Assembly (NCBI GenBank): GCA_902778325.1
Contig: CACYWZ010000015.1
Coordinates: forward strand, 1 to 44,074
Reading direction: 5' to 3'
DNA: 44,074 nucleotides
Origin: an uncultured Spirochaetaceae bacterium
GTDB taxonomy: Bacteria > Spirochaetota > Spirochaetia > Treponematales > Treponemataceae
Of the stretch, positions 1-9,267 are shown in pieces. The first letter of the stretch is position 1. Every line of letters begins with the position of its first letter. Position numbers and translations under genes: made by a program. Below the pieces are notes generated by a model. That model saw nothing but the letters and a program-made list of their open reading frames with translations, was not told the DNA's origin and made no database searches.

Positions 1-101
1 CGAGCTTCGTTCAAACCAGCTTCGCCCTCAGCGAAACCATATTCTTTAAGTGCCTTGTTTACCTGTGGGATACGGCCTTCGTAATCTTCAAATAATGCCA
101 T
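1..101 (-). CDS. GGGtGRT family protein, N-terminal part only
   Basis: The minus-strand reading frame begins at 101 with the residues MALFEDYEGRIPQVNKAL and runs off the window edge after about 33 codons. This opening matches my memory of the GGGtGRT family (start MALFE.YE.RIPQ), a conserved protein of unknown biochemical role usually encoded next to an Fe-S scaffold-like protein, as here. A strong GGAGG ribosome binding site lies 9 bases before the ATG. The gene follows the scaffold gene by 18 bases on the same strand, so the two are almost certainly co-transcribed. The characteristic glycine-rich motif that names the family lies outside the window and cannot be checked. Confidence 0.75.
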   Translation of the reverse strand, partial: MALFEDYEGRIPQVNKALKEYGFAEGEAGLNEA

Positions 102-119
102 TTACTTATACCTCCGTTC

Positions 120-821
120 CTACTCTTTGCGTGGGTCGATGAGTTTCACCATACCCTGATCAGCAGTTACACGACCGTAGTGTGTGCGTGCCTTCTCGAT
201 AGCTTCTTTCGGGTCAACGCCAGCTTTGAGAGCGTCCATGAGCTTACCGAAGTTGATACAGTTGTAACCGATAATCTGGTTGTCCTTGTCAACAGCACAA
301 GTCTCAACATATCCCTCTGTCATTTCGAGGTAGCGAGGACCTGTCTTGCGTGTTGCGAACATAGTTCCAACCTGTGAGCGAAGGTTCTTTCCGAGGTCTT
401 CGAGAGAAGCACCGACCTTCAAGCCGCCTTCTGAGTATGCGCTCTGTGTGCGACCGTAAACAATCTGCATGAAAAGCTCACGCATAGCTGTGTTGATAGC
501 ATCGCAAACAAGGTCTGTGTTCAATGCTTCGAGCAAAGTCTTTCCGATAAGGATTTCTGATGCCATAGCAGCAGAGTGTGTCATACCAGAGCAGCCGATT
601 GTCTCAACAAGAGCCTCTTCGATGATACCGTCCTTAACGTTGAGAGAGAGCTTACATGCTCCCTGCTGTGGCGCACACCAACCGATACCGTGTGTGAAGC
701 CAGAGATGTCTTCAATCTTCTTTGCCTGCACCCATTTTCCTTCTTCAGGAATTGGAGCCGGTCCGTGATACGCACCCTTTGCGAGTGGGCACATGTGTTC
801 CACTTCAGCAGTATAAACCAT
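120..821 (-). CDS. Iron-sulfur cluster assembly scaffold-like (NifU-N/IscU-like) protein
   Basis: The product is 233 residues starting MVYTAEVEHMCP. It contains conserved cysteine motifs (HMCPLAKG, GWCAPQQGACKL, ETIGCSGMTHSAAMASE and a C-terminal YNCINFGKLMDAL). The GCSGMTHSAAMASEILIGKTL stretch resembles the scaffold fold of NifU/IscU proteins, so a role in Fe-S cluster handling is likely but not proven. An upstream in-frame ATG at 836 exists, but the AAGGAG ribosome site lies between that ATG and the one at 821, so 821 is the real start. It sits upstream of a GGGtGRT gene, a pairing seen in many anaerobes. Confidence 0.75.
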   Translation of the reverse strand: MVYTAEVEHMCPLAKGAYHGPAPIPEEGKWVQAKKIEDISGFTHGIGWCAPQQGACKLSLNVKDGIIEEALVETIGCSGMTHSAAMASEILIGKTLLEALNTDLVCDAINTAMRELFMQIVYGRTQSAYSEGGLKVGASLEDLGKNLRSQVGTMFATRKTGPRYLEMTEGYVETCAVDKDNQIIGYNCINFGKLMDALKAGVDPKEAIEKARTHYGRVTADQGMVKLIDPRKE

Positions 822-863
822 AAATGTCTCCTTCATAAAAAAGAGTAAAGTTGTGTAATGCCC

Positions 864-892
864 ATTATAGACTTTTTGATAATAATTAACAA
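864..892 (-). promoter_or_regulatory. Promoter of the scaffold/GGGtGRT operon
   Basis: On the minus strand a TTGTTA -35 (892-887) and a perfect TATAAT -10 (869-864) are separated by 17 bases, about 43 bases ahead of the start codon at 821. It faces away from the enolase promoter in the same intergenic region. Confidence 0.7.
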
Positions 893-932
893 CTGTGAAT
901 TACAAATTTTTAACCACAAAAGCAAGTTGAAG

Positions 933-976
933 TTGACACATAATAATTTTTGCTATACAGTTAGCATTAACTAACT
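933..976 (+). promoter_or_regulatory. Enolase promoter with adjacent palindrome
   Basis: A perfect TTGACA (933-938) and TATACA (954-959) are 15 bases apart, slightly short. Just downstream is an inverted repeat, AGTTAG (959-964) and CTAACT (971-976) with a 6-base spacer, placed where a repressor or activator could act. The TTAACTAA half resembles the arms of the palindromes at 33233 and 35129, so shared control is possible but weakly supported. Confidence 0.5.
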
Positions 977-983
977 AATTTAG

Positions 984-2342
<1,359 letters not shown>

Positions 2343-2377
2343 TTTCTTTCAAAACCTATATCTCTTCATTTCCTTTT

Positions 2378-2412
2378 CGGCAGGGGGAAGTTTTCTCCCT
2401 GTCGTTTTTTTT
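2378..2412 (+). terminator. Rho-independent terminator of eno
   Basis: CGGCAGGG (2378-2385) pairs with CCCTGTCG (2397-2404), with one G-T pair, and is followed directly by eight T residues. It lies 36 bases after the enolase stop codon. Confidence 0.85.
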
Positions 2413-2475
2413 GCGACGAGGCAAATAGCAAGGGGTAGTCAAGTGTATTCGAGCAGACTTGGAGGAGCGAAAAAG

Positions 2476-2736
2476 TGTATATGTTCTGATTTGTAGAATT
2501 TTCTGCCCGTGTACACATTGTATACGGCTCAAAAACGCTTCGGGCAAGCAATATACATATTGTATACGACCCGACTTTGGGTGTTTTCTTTGAATATACA
2601 CATTGTATACGGCTAGAAAATTCTATTGATAGAAAATATACAATTTGTATACGACTCGCCTGACGCGTTTTCTGCTCGTATACATATTGTATATGACCCG
2701 CTTTTTCTATTGAAAGAAACGTATACAATTTTTTTT
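2476..2736. repeat. Array 1: palindromes TATACA-N3-TGTATA every 42-43 bp
   Basis: Six units start at 2510, 2552, 2595, 2637, 2679 and 2722. Units 1-5 are 6-3-6 inverted repeats; unit 1 has TGTACA as its left arm and unit 6 keeps only the left arm followed by a T-run. A lone right arm TGTATA at 2476-2481 is in phase (43 bases before the right arm of unit 1). Intervals are 42, 43, 42, 42 and 43. The bases following each palindrome are also similar (ACGGCTC, ACGACCCG, ACGGCTAG, ACGACTCG, ATGACCCG). This accounts for most of the 470-base gap between eno and hsdR. Minus-strand frames through it read as a degenerate 14-residue repeat, which is a by-product of the 42-bp period. Confidence 0.9.
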
Positions 2737-2794
2737 GCTTTCTCGTAGGCAAGTGTTTTTGTGAAGCGGGGAAAATAAAATCATAAAAACATGA

Positions 2795-2800
2795 TATAAT
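2795..2800 (+). promoter_or_regulatory. Minus-10 box of hsdR
   Basis: A perfect TATAAT ends 12 bases before the hsdR ATG, so the leader should be only a few bases long. No convincing -35 box is visible 17 bases upstream. Confidence 0.5.
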
Positions 2801-2812
2801 AAAAGCAAGGCT

Positions 2813-5236
2813 ATGAAGAAAGATTTATCTGAACGCGACATCATCACTAAATATATTCTCCCCGCAATAGAGAACGCTGGTTGGAACAAACAGACTCAGA
2901 TTCGTGAAGAAGTGTCTTTTACAGACGGGCGTATTTTTGTAAAAGGACGGCAGACAAAACGAGGTGCAAGGAAGAGAGCCGATATCATTATCTATTACAA
3001 ACCGAATATTCCTGTTGCTGTTGTGGAAGCAAAAGACAACACTCATACCGCAGGCGCTGGAATGCAGCAAGCACTGGAATATGCGGGAACGCTTGATATT
3101 CCTGTTGCAATTTCGAGCAACGGGGACGGATTTGTGATTCAATACCGAAAGAACTGTGGCTTCTCCGACTCCACTCAACAAACATCGATTACAAAAGAAG
3201 TTGATTTGGAGCATTTTCCTACCCCATCAGAACTTTTTGAATGTTATAAAAAATACAATGGGCTTGAAACAAAAGAAGCAGAGAAAACATCACTTTGCTC
3301 TTATTTTGCAGGACGAGATTGTTACGCGCCTCGATACTACCAGAGAATCGCAATCAACAGAACTGTGGAAGCGATAGCCCGCGGACAGAATCGACTTCTT
3401 CTTGTGATGGCAACGGGAACGGGCAAAACATACACCGCATTCCAGATTATCTACCGTCTTTGGAAATCAGGCTGCAAAAAGAGAATCTTATATCTTGCAG
3501 ACAGGAACAATCTTATCATTCAGACAAAAAAGGGAGACTTCAAGCATTTTCGAGACAAACTCACGATTATAAAAAACAAGAAAATCGACAAATCTTATGA
3601 AATCTATCTGGCACTTTATCAGGGGCTTACAAATTATGATGATGAGACTGATGCTTACAAACAGTTCAGCCCAGATTTCTTTGACTTAATCATTGTAGAT
3701 GAATGTCATCGTGGTTCTATTGACGAAGACAAGGCTTGGCACAAGATTCTTTCTTATTTTTCAAGTGCGACTCAAATCGGTATGACAGCAACTCCAAAAG
3801 AGACAAAAACTCTTTCGAATATCGAATACTTCGGAGAGCCGATTTATACCTACTCTCTCAAGCAGGGGATTGATGACGGATTCTTAGCGCCTTACAAAGT
3901 TCTCCGAGTCGGAATGAATGTTGACCTTGAAGGTTATCGTCCTGAGTATGGCAAGACTGATATTGACGGGAAAATTGTTGAAGACCGCCTTTACAATACA
4001 AAAGATTTTGACCGCACACTTGTAATCGACGAAAGAACAGACTTGGTTGCAAAAAAGGTTATGGAATATATAACTAATTCTGACTGCATGGCAAAGACAA
4101 TTGTTTTCTGTGTTGATATTGAGCATGCGGAGCGAATGAGACAGGCGTTGTTAAAATATGCACCGAAAGAAATCACTGCAAGAACTGACAAATATATTGT
4201 CCGCATTACAGGAGACGACCCGATTGCAAAGGGGTATCTTGAGGATTTTATAAATCCAGAAGAGTCTTATCCTGTTATTGCGACTACATCAAAACTTATG
4301 ACGACTGGAACTGATGCGAAGACTTGCAAGGTGATTGTTCTTGATTCGATTATCAACAGCCCTATTGAATTCAAGCAGATTATCGGACGCGGAACACGTG
4401 TTCAGGAAGATTTTGGGAAACTGTATTTTACGATTATCGATTTTCGCAATGTAACGGATAGATTTGCAGACAAAGACTTTGACGGCGTTCCTGCGAAAAT
4501 CAAGGAGACTTCACAAGATGATTTTATTTCAGAGGAAATAATTGACGGTGGAGAAAGTGATATTCAGATTGACGGTGTAACAGGAGAGGAAGTCGTTTTT
4601 CCAGAATACAAGATTGACGAGAACTCTGGTGCTCTGAATATAGGAGAGGGAGAAAAAAGCGAATCACCTAAACGGAAAAAAATCTATATTGCAGGTGTTG
4701 ATGTCAGTATTCTCAGTGAGCGAAAGCAATTTCTTGACTCTGATGGGAAACTGATTACAACAAGTCTAAAGGAATATACAAAAAACGGGCTTCGTACATC
4801 GTATCGTTCATTGGACAACTTCTTGCAGGTCTGGAACGATGCAGAAAAGAAGCAAGCAATTATAGAAGAACTCGAAAATCAAGGATTGAGTTTTTCAGAA
4901 CTAAAAGAAGAGATAAAATCAGACTTGGACATTTTTGACCTCATCTGTCATATTGCATGGGACGCGCCAGCACTCACAAGACGAGAAAGAGCAGAAAATG
5001 TGCGCAAGCGGAATTATTGGACGAAATACGGAGAGAAAGCCCGCTCTGTTCTTGAAGCTCTTCTTGATAAATATGCAGAAAGCGGTATTGCTAACATTGA
5101 AAGCATGAAAATACTCACCGTTGACCCGCTCAAAGAAATGGGAACGCCAGCAGAAATTGTCAAATTGTTCGGCGGAAAGGCGCAGTATCTTCAAGCAATC
5201 AGGGAACTGGAAAACGAGATTTACAGAGCGGCGTAA
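2813..5236 (+). CDS. hsdR: Type I restriction enzyme, R (endonuclease/translocase) subunit
   Basis: This 807-residue protein is the ATP-driven translocase and nuclease of a type I restriction complex. The N-terminal nuclease domain shows the PD-(D/E)xK pattern with D57 in KRADIIIYY and E72/K74 in VVEAKD. The superfamily 2 helicase core follows: Walker A MATGTGKT (about 199-206), DECHRG (296-301), TATPKE (325-330) and QIIGRGTR near residue 524. The C-terminal region, which normally contacts the methylase, is complete. An AAGG ribosome site precedes the ATG. It is the first gene of a locus in which hsdS and hsdM lie 1.9 and 6.8 kb further on, separated by other genes. Confidence 0.95.
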   Translation: MKKDLSERDIITKYILPAIENAGWNKQTQIREEVSFTDGRIFVKGRQTKRGARKRADIIIYYKPNIPVAVVEAKDNTHTAGAGMQQALEYAGTLDIPVAISSNGDGFVIQYRKNCGFSDSTQQTSITKEVDLEHFPTPSELFECYKKYNGLETKEAEKTSLCSYFAGRDCYAPRYYQRIAINRTVEAIARGQNRLLLVMATGTGKTYTAFQIIYRLWKSGCKKRILYLADRNNLIIQTKKGDFKHFRDKLTIIKNKKIDKSYEIYLALYQGLTNYDDETDAYKQFSPDFFDLIIVDECHRGSIDEDKAWHKILSYFSSATQIGMTATPKETKTLSNIEYFGEPIYTYSLKQGIDDGFLAPYKVLRVGMNVDLEGYRPEYGKTDIDGKIVEDRLYNTKDFDRTLVIDERTDLVAKKVMEYITNSDCMAKTIVFCVDIEHAERMRQALLKYAPKEITARTDKYIVRITGDDPIAKGYLEDFINPEESYPVIATTSKLMTTGTDAKTCKVIVLDSIINSPIEFKQIIGRGTRVQEDFGKLYFTIIDFRNVTDRFADKDFDGVPAKIKETSQDDFISEEIIDGGESDIQIDGVTGEEVVFPEYKIDENSGALNIGEGEKSESPKRKKIYIAGVDVSILSERKQFLDSDGKLITTSLKEYTKNGLRTSYRSLDNFLQVWNDAEKKQAIIEELENQGLSFSELKEEIKSDLDIFDLICHIAWDAPALTRRERAENVRKRNYWTKYGEKARSVLEALLDKYAESGIANIESMKILTVDPLKEMGTPAEIVKLFGGKAQYLQAIRELENEIYRAA

Positions 5237-5260
5237 TTCTTGAAGTTTATAATAATTTTT

Positions 5261-5300
5261 GTTACAATTTGCAACATTTTGATGATTTATAGGATATAAT
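5261..5300 (+). promoter_or_regulatory. Promoter and candidate operator of the xre-immA-PIN module
   Basis: A 17-base near-perfect palindrome TGTTACAATTTGCAACA (5261-5277, one mismatched pair) overlaps a TTGCAA -35 (5270-5275). A perfect TATAAT follows at 5295-5300, spacer 19. It sits in the only sizeable gap inside this part of the locus, 45 bases before an Xre-type repressor gene, so autoregulation by that repressor is the simplest reading. Confidence 0.6.
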
Positions 5301-5321
5301 ATCTATAAGGAAGGATAAACT

Positions 5322-5663
5322 ATGAATTTTAATTTACAGAAATTTTCAACTGATGTCAAAGAATTCCGTAAGGCAAATAATCTGACTCAGAAAGAGTTTG
5401 CTAGTAAATTGGAATTAGATAATCACACTTTAGTCTCACTTTTTGAACAAGGTAAAAGAGCCCCCTCGAAAGATGTTTTTGCAAATTATTGTAGAATTAC
5501 TGGCCGCCGCTCAGAAGAATACTGGGAAGCAACAAATGAAATGCCGTCAGCTTACTTGATTGGAAAGATTCAGCCGACTGATAAAAAAGCTCTGGAATCT
5601 GTTCTTGAAAAAATCGGTATGCGCGAATATCTGTTTGCGCTTTATGATAGGGTGAATAAATGA
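5322..5663 (+). CDS. Xre-family helix-turn-helix regulator
   Basis: This 113-residue protein has an N-terminal HTH_3 domain (about residues 8-60): VKEFRKANNLTQKEFASKL is helix 1 and 2 of the fold, followed by the recognition helix region NHTLVSLFEQGKRAPS. The C-terminal half is short and unassigned. The ribosome site AAGGAAGG lies 7 bases before the ATG. The stop codon overlaps the start of the next gene by 4 bases (ATGA), so the two are translationally coupled. A palindrome in its own promoter suggests autoregulation. Xre proteins paired with ImmA/IrrE peptidases are usually repressors that the peptidase inactivates. Confidence 0.85.
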   Translation: MNFNLQKFSTDVKEFRKANNLTQKEFASKLELDNHTLVSLFEQGKRAPSKDVFANYCRITGRRSEEYWEATNEMPSAYLIGKIQPTDKKALESVLEKIGMREYLFALYDRVNK

Positions 5664-6523
5664 GTTCCAAAAACGACATCGATTCTATAATTAATAATTT
5701 GTCTCAAAGCAATTATACCTTTGATGAAAAACTTCTTGTAAAAGATGAAATTGAACTCCTTAAAAACAGGGCAAGGGATTCTAGAGCCATATACGGATTA
5801 AATACACCGATAGGCACAAATATTTTTTCATTTCTTGAACAAAAAGGAGATATTGTTTTTCAACTTCAGGAATTTAAAAAATCAGATTTAGATGCAATGA
5901 TTATAAAATACTCATCTAAATCATTAAAAAAATATATCGTTATAAATTCTAACAAACCTCTTATAAATCAAGTATTTGCAGCTGCGCACGAATTATATCA
6001 TTATTCTTACAGCTTTATTGAAAGTTCTCTGGATTCTTTTGTATGTTCATTCAGTAAAAATGATAGAGAAGAAATAAAGGCTAATCGATTTGCAGCAGAA
6101 TTTCTTTTACCAGAAGAAGCTTTGCGAAATGAGTTGAAATCATTTTTACAATTTGCAGAAGGAAAATTTCCTACAACTCCTCTTTATAAACAAATTGCAT
6201 TCTGTTTTGTATTAGTAGCGAAATATTGCATTCCTTTGAAAGCAGTTTTATATAGATTAAAAGAAGAGGACATTTCAAATACAGATTATTTACTCAAGCA
6301 TTATGATGAAGTAAAAAAGATTCTTCTCGAATTTGCAGAAGAAAATGTTCGTGTAAAGGAATTGTACTCAAATAAAAATATTTATATCAACGAACAGCTC
6401 TATGATTTAGTTCCTCTTTTATACAACAAAGGCAGATTGGACAACGCAACTGTTGATGAAATCATAAAGAAATTCGGTTTGTCAGAATCTAAAATAAAAG
6501 AAGGTCTGATAAACGATGAATAA
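5660..6523 (+). CDS. ImmA/IrrE-type zinc metallopeptidase
   Basis: This 287-residue protein carries the zinc peptidase signature HELYH (residues 110-114) in the context FAAAHELYHYSYSF, with the third-ligand region EIKANRFAAEFLLPEE (137-152). This is the COG2856/DUF955 layout found in ImmA and IrrE, whose known members cleave or inactivate a neighbouring Xre repressor. The region after about residue 150 is helical and unassigned. It overlaps the Xre gene by 4 bases and the following PIN gene by 8 bases. Base composition is AT-rich compared with hsdR and hsdM, consistent with a separately acquired cassette. Confidence 0.88.
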   Translation: MSSKNDIDSIINNLSQSNYTFDEKLLVKDEIELLKNRARDSRAIYGLNTPIGTNIFSFLEQKGDIVFQLQEFKKSDLDAMIIKYSSKSLKKYIVINSNKPLINQVFAAAHELYHYSYSFIESSLDSFVCSFSKNDREEIKANRFAAEFLLPEEALRNELKSFLQFAEGKFPTTPLYKQIAFCFVLVAKYCIPLKAVLYRLKEEDISNTDYLLKHYDEVKKILLEFAEENVRVKELYSNKNIYINEQLYDLVPLLYNKGRLDNATVDEIIKKFGLSESKIKEGLINDE

Positions 6524-7142
6524 ATATTCTGAAATAAAGAAAGACTCTCCTATCATAATTGATACTTGTATTTTTATGGTCGGAATAGAAAAACGACAGA
6601 CGAATCCAGATTATTCTCTCGAAAAAATGAAACAGAATTGGATGAATGACGTACTTTCTTATTTTGAAAACATAAAACTTCATGAAATTGTTTATAAAGA
6701 ACTTGATTCGGATACAAGAAAAATAATAGACGAACATGTTGGTAAAAATATCGAAATTGTTTCAGACAAAGATTTGTTCGATAAAGATCCGGAATTCATG
6801 CGCATTTTTAATGAAATCCATGACGATCCATTAATGTACGCGCCATTTTCAAAAACAAAGAATCAAGGTGAAGTACGCTCATTGGCTTATGCCTGTTATT
6901 ACAATATACCTTTATTTTCTTCAAGAGATACAGATGCTTGTGATGTGTGCAACGAAATAGAAGATTTAAAAGACATCATAGTCATAGGCTTTGAAACAAT
7001 CCTTGGAATAGCCTATAAAGCTAGCGGCAACAAAGAAAAACGAAAAGCACTCAAAGCTTTATATAAAGAGTTCTGCTCTCCAAAAATAAGGCAAGGAGTC
7101 ATTCCAAAAACACTAGCTGAATTCTTGGACGAAGAGGAATAA
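6516..7142 (+). CDS. PIN-domain-like nuclease (probable toxin/effector)
   Basis: This 208-residue protein begins with a PIN-like strand and acid, SPIIIDTCIFM (D16). It then shows EIVYKEL (E62) and a later acidic cluster NQGEVRSLAYACYYN (E119) followed by FSSRDTDA (D138, D140). Spacing and order match the metal-binding acids of PIN RNases, although overall the protein is diverged. Its start overlaps the end of the peptidase gene, making a tight three-gene unit of repressor, peptidase and PIN nuclease. The likely role is an RNase that is silenced until the peptidase removes the repressor, but this is an inference from order and domains. Confidence 0.7.
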   Translation: MNKYSEIKKDSPIIIDTCIFMVGIEKRQTNPDYSLEKMKQNWMNDVLSYFENIKLHEIVYKELDSDTRKIIDEHVGKNIEIVSDKDLFDKDPEFMRIFNEIHDDPLMYAPFSKTKNQGEVRSLAYACYYNIPLFSSRDTDACDVCNEIEDLKDIIVIGFETILGIAYKASGNKEKRKALKALYKEFCSPKIRQGVIPKTLAEFLDEEE

Positions 7143-7146
7143 CATA

Positions 7147-7689
7147 ATGAGCGAATGGAAAAAAGTTAAAATTGGTGACATCTGCAAAATCGTAAAAGGC
7201 ACAACCGGAATCGCAAGCGCAGAGCCGGGAGAATATCCGCTTGTAGTTACAGCCGAAGAAAGAAAAACTTGTTCAACATATCAGTTCGATTGCGAAGCCG
7301 TATGCATTCCGCTTGTAAGTTCCAGCGGGCACGGCAAAAAGTCTCTCAAAAATGTCCATTATCAAAGCGGAAAGTTTGCGCTCGGAACAATTCTGTGCGC
7401 CGTAATTCCAAACAATCCGCAGGAACTGGATGCGCGCTATCTCCATCAGTATCTTCAATTTTACAAAGACATAATTCTTGTTCCTCTGATGAAAGGTGCT
7501 GCAAATGTTTCTCTTTCAATGAAAGATATCCTGGCCGTAGAATTTCCCCTGCCACCAATAGAACGCCAGAGAGAACTTTGTAAAAAGTTAGATTTATATA
7601 ACGAATTGATGAAAGAAATTGAGCATCAAAAAAGATTAGGCGAAGCACTTATGTTTAATATCTTGAAAGATACGTTTGAAGGAAAATAG
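7147..7689 (+). CDS. hsdS: Type I restriction specificity subunit, half-size
   Basis: At 180 residues this is about half a normal HsdS. It has one target recognition domain (about 1-145), opening WKKVKIGDICKIVKG. One conserved C-terminal helix region follows, beginning at SLSMKDILAVEFPLPPIERQ, the usual HsdS junction motif, and running to the stop. A single recognition domain can work as a homodimer and would then read a symmetric bipartite target. Base composition is higher in G+C than the flanking modules and closer to hsdM. The stop at 7687 is followed in the same frame by a second, diverged copy of the tail. Confidence 0.88.
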   Translation: MSEWKKVKIGDICKIVKGTTGIASAEPGEYPLVVTAEERKTCSTYQFDCEAVCIPLVSSSGHGKKSLKNVHYQSGKFALGTILCAVIPNNPQELDARYLHQYLQFYKDIILVPLMKGAANVSLSMKDILAVEFPLPPIERQRELCKKLDLYNELMKEIEHQKRLGEALMFNILKDTFEGK

Positions 7690-7785
7690 CAGAATGCAAA
7701 CCTTGAAAATCCAATCCAAGACCGCAAATTACTGTCTGATAAACTTATCTTTGGTATAATAAAAGAAAAACTGGAGGGAAAATAG
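7690..7785 (+). pseudogene. Remnant of a second hsdS C-terminal tail
   Basis: Reading on in the hsdS frame past its TAG gives about 31 residues ending LIFGIIKEKLEGK and then TAG at 7783. This parallels the true hsdS end LMFNILKDTFEGK, with about 10 identities over the last 24 residues. It has no start codon or ribosome site of its own. It looks like the scar of a former full-length or duplicated hsdS, cut down by recombination. The sequence now supplies a TATAAT (7755-7760) and a GGAGGG ribosome site for the next gene. Confidence 0.65.
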
Positions 7786-7788
7786 GAA

Positions 7789-9237
7789 ATGACACCTGAC
7801 AACAGACCGAAAATTTTTATTTCATATTCATGGGCAGTTCAAGAATGGACTGTAAAACTTGCTACTCGTTTAATTAATGATGGAGTTGAGACAAAAGTTG
7901 ATTTTTGGGACTTAAAAGAAGGAAATGATAAGTATAAATTTATGGAATCTATGGTTGCTGATAAATCAATAGATTTTGTTTTAATCTTATGTGATGAAAC
8001 ATATGCTAAGAAAGCAAACGATAGAACCGGTGGTGTTGGTGATGAAACGGTTATCATTTCATCAGAATTGTATGGAAAATCATCACAAACGAGATTTTTA
8101 CCTTTAGTATTAGATAAAGATGAAAATGGAGATGCAACAGTTCCAATCTATATAAAATCACGAATATATTTTGATTTTTCAAATGAAGAAAAATATGAAG
8201 ATGAATATGAAAAGTTATTACGACATATTTATAATGAACCTCTAATTCCAAAACCTGCATTGGGGAATAAGCCTGAGTGGCTAAAAAAAAATGCCATTAA
8301 TATTTCAGAAATAACACGATTTGTTGATACACTTCATTCTTCTTCTAATGAGACGAGAAAAAATATTGCAGTTAGTGAATTTACACAATCATTTATCTCT
8401 AAGGTAAAAGAATTTAGGGTAAACACTAATCCTGGTATAGACATAGAGAAATTTTGTTGTGAGACTGAATCAGCTATAAATGAAATGAAACCCTTAAGAG
8501 ATACTTATTTAGATTTTTTTAAGGAGCTGATTTTATCAGAAAAAAATATTATAGATTTTTTCTGTCCTTTTATGGAAAATTTGTATAATTCTTTACTTCT
8601 TCTTAAAATAAGTGGTAATTCTTATGATTCAAATGATGAAGCTATTCTTGAATTGTATCAAATCTTTATTTGGAATATTTTTGTCTCAAGCATAGCTTAT
8701 CTCTTTCATTATGAGAAATTTAAGGAAATACATGATATTTTAAGTACGACTTATTTTTTAATTGATGGTGTAACAACATTAAAGCGTCAAACTCCAGAAA
8801 CATTTCTAAGATTCCGTTCTCATAGCAGAATATTTGATAGTTATTATGAAAGGAAAGACAGATTATTTTCTAAAACAGCGGATATAGTTTCTCATCAAAT
8901 AAAAGAACCTATCCTTACAACAGAAAGATTTGCACAAACAGATATTCTTTTATCCCAACTTTCATTTGCTTTAAAGAGTTCTTCCATTGATGGTTGGGGC
9001 TGGTTTGCACTTTCATATGTATATTCAAAAGAAACTGACGATATGTGGATTAAATTATCATCAAAAAAGTATTGCCAGAAAATTCTTCCTTTATTTGGAG
9101 TAAATACAATAGATGAATTTAAGCAATTAATAAAAGATAATCCTGTTAAGGAGAGATATGGATATTCTAATTCTTGGACATGTATACCAAGGATTCCACT
9201 TGGATTTAGAGATTATGAAATTGCTTCCTTGAATTAA
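7789..9237 (+). CDS. SEFIR-domain protein (TIR-like), probable anti-phage effector
   Basis: This 482-residue protein has an N-terminal SEFIR/TIR-like domain of about 150 residues: KIFISYSW (8-15), DFWDLKEGNDKYKFME (38-53), FVLILCDETYAKKAN and GGVGDETVIISSELY (81-95). The glutamate in GGVGDE is the likely catalytic residue by analogy with TIR NAD-cleaving enzymes. The remaining 330 residues are predicted mostly helical with no ATPase motif, so this is a single-protein system and not a STAND type. Bacterial SEFIR proteins have been described as stand-alone defence proteins that deplete NAD. The gene is strongly AT-rich and sits between hsdS and rhuM. Confidence 0.82.
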   Translation: MTPDNRPKIFISYSWAVQEWTVKLATRLINDGVETKVDFWDLKEGNDKYKFMESMVADKSIDFVLILCDETYAKKANDRTGGVGDETVIISSELYGKSSQTRFLPLVLDKDENGDATVPIYIKSRIYFDFSNEEKYEDEYEKLLRHIYNEPLIPKPALGNKPEWLKKNAINISEITRFVDTLHSSSNETRKNIAVSEFTQSFISKVKEFRVNTNPGIDIEKFCCETESAINEMKPLRDTYLDFFKELILSEKNIIDFFCPFMENLYNSLLLLKISGNSYDSNDEAILELYQIFIWNIFVSSIAYLFHYEKFKEIHDILSTTYFLIDGVTTLKRQTPETFLRFRSHSRIFDSYYERKDRLFSKTADIVSHQIKEPILTTERFAQTDILLSQLSFALKSSSIDGWGWFALSYVYSKETDDMWIKLSSKKYCQKILPLFGVNTIDEFKQLIKDNPVKERYGYSNSWTCIPRIPLGFRDYEIASLN

Positions 9238-9267
9238 TATATTGAGAAGCAATAGTAAAAAAAAGAT

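Noticed and set aside
2476-2736. Array 1 as a CRISPR array
   Set aside because: The repeated part is only about 15-20 bases and is palindromic, the spacers resemble one another at their starts, no cas genes are near, and arrays with the same spacing but different repeats occur elsewhere in the window.
2366-2752. Minus-strand open frames with a repeating IQYVY-like pattern
   Set aside because: The apparent 14-residue protein repeat is produced by the 42-bp DNA period; there is no ribosome site, and overlapping frames show the same pattern.
7789-9237. SEFIR gene as part of a TIR-STAND or Thoeris system
   Set aside because: No nucleotide-binding motif is present in the protein and no partner macro, SLOG or ThsA-like gene is adjacent.
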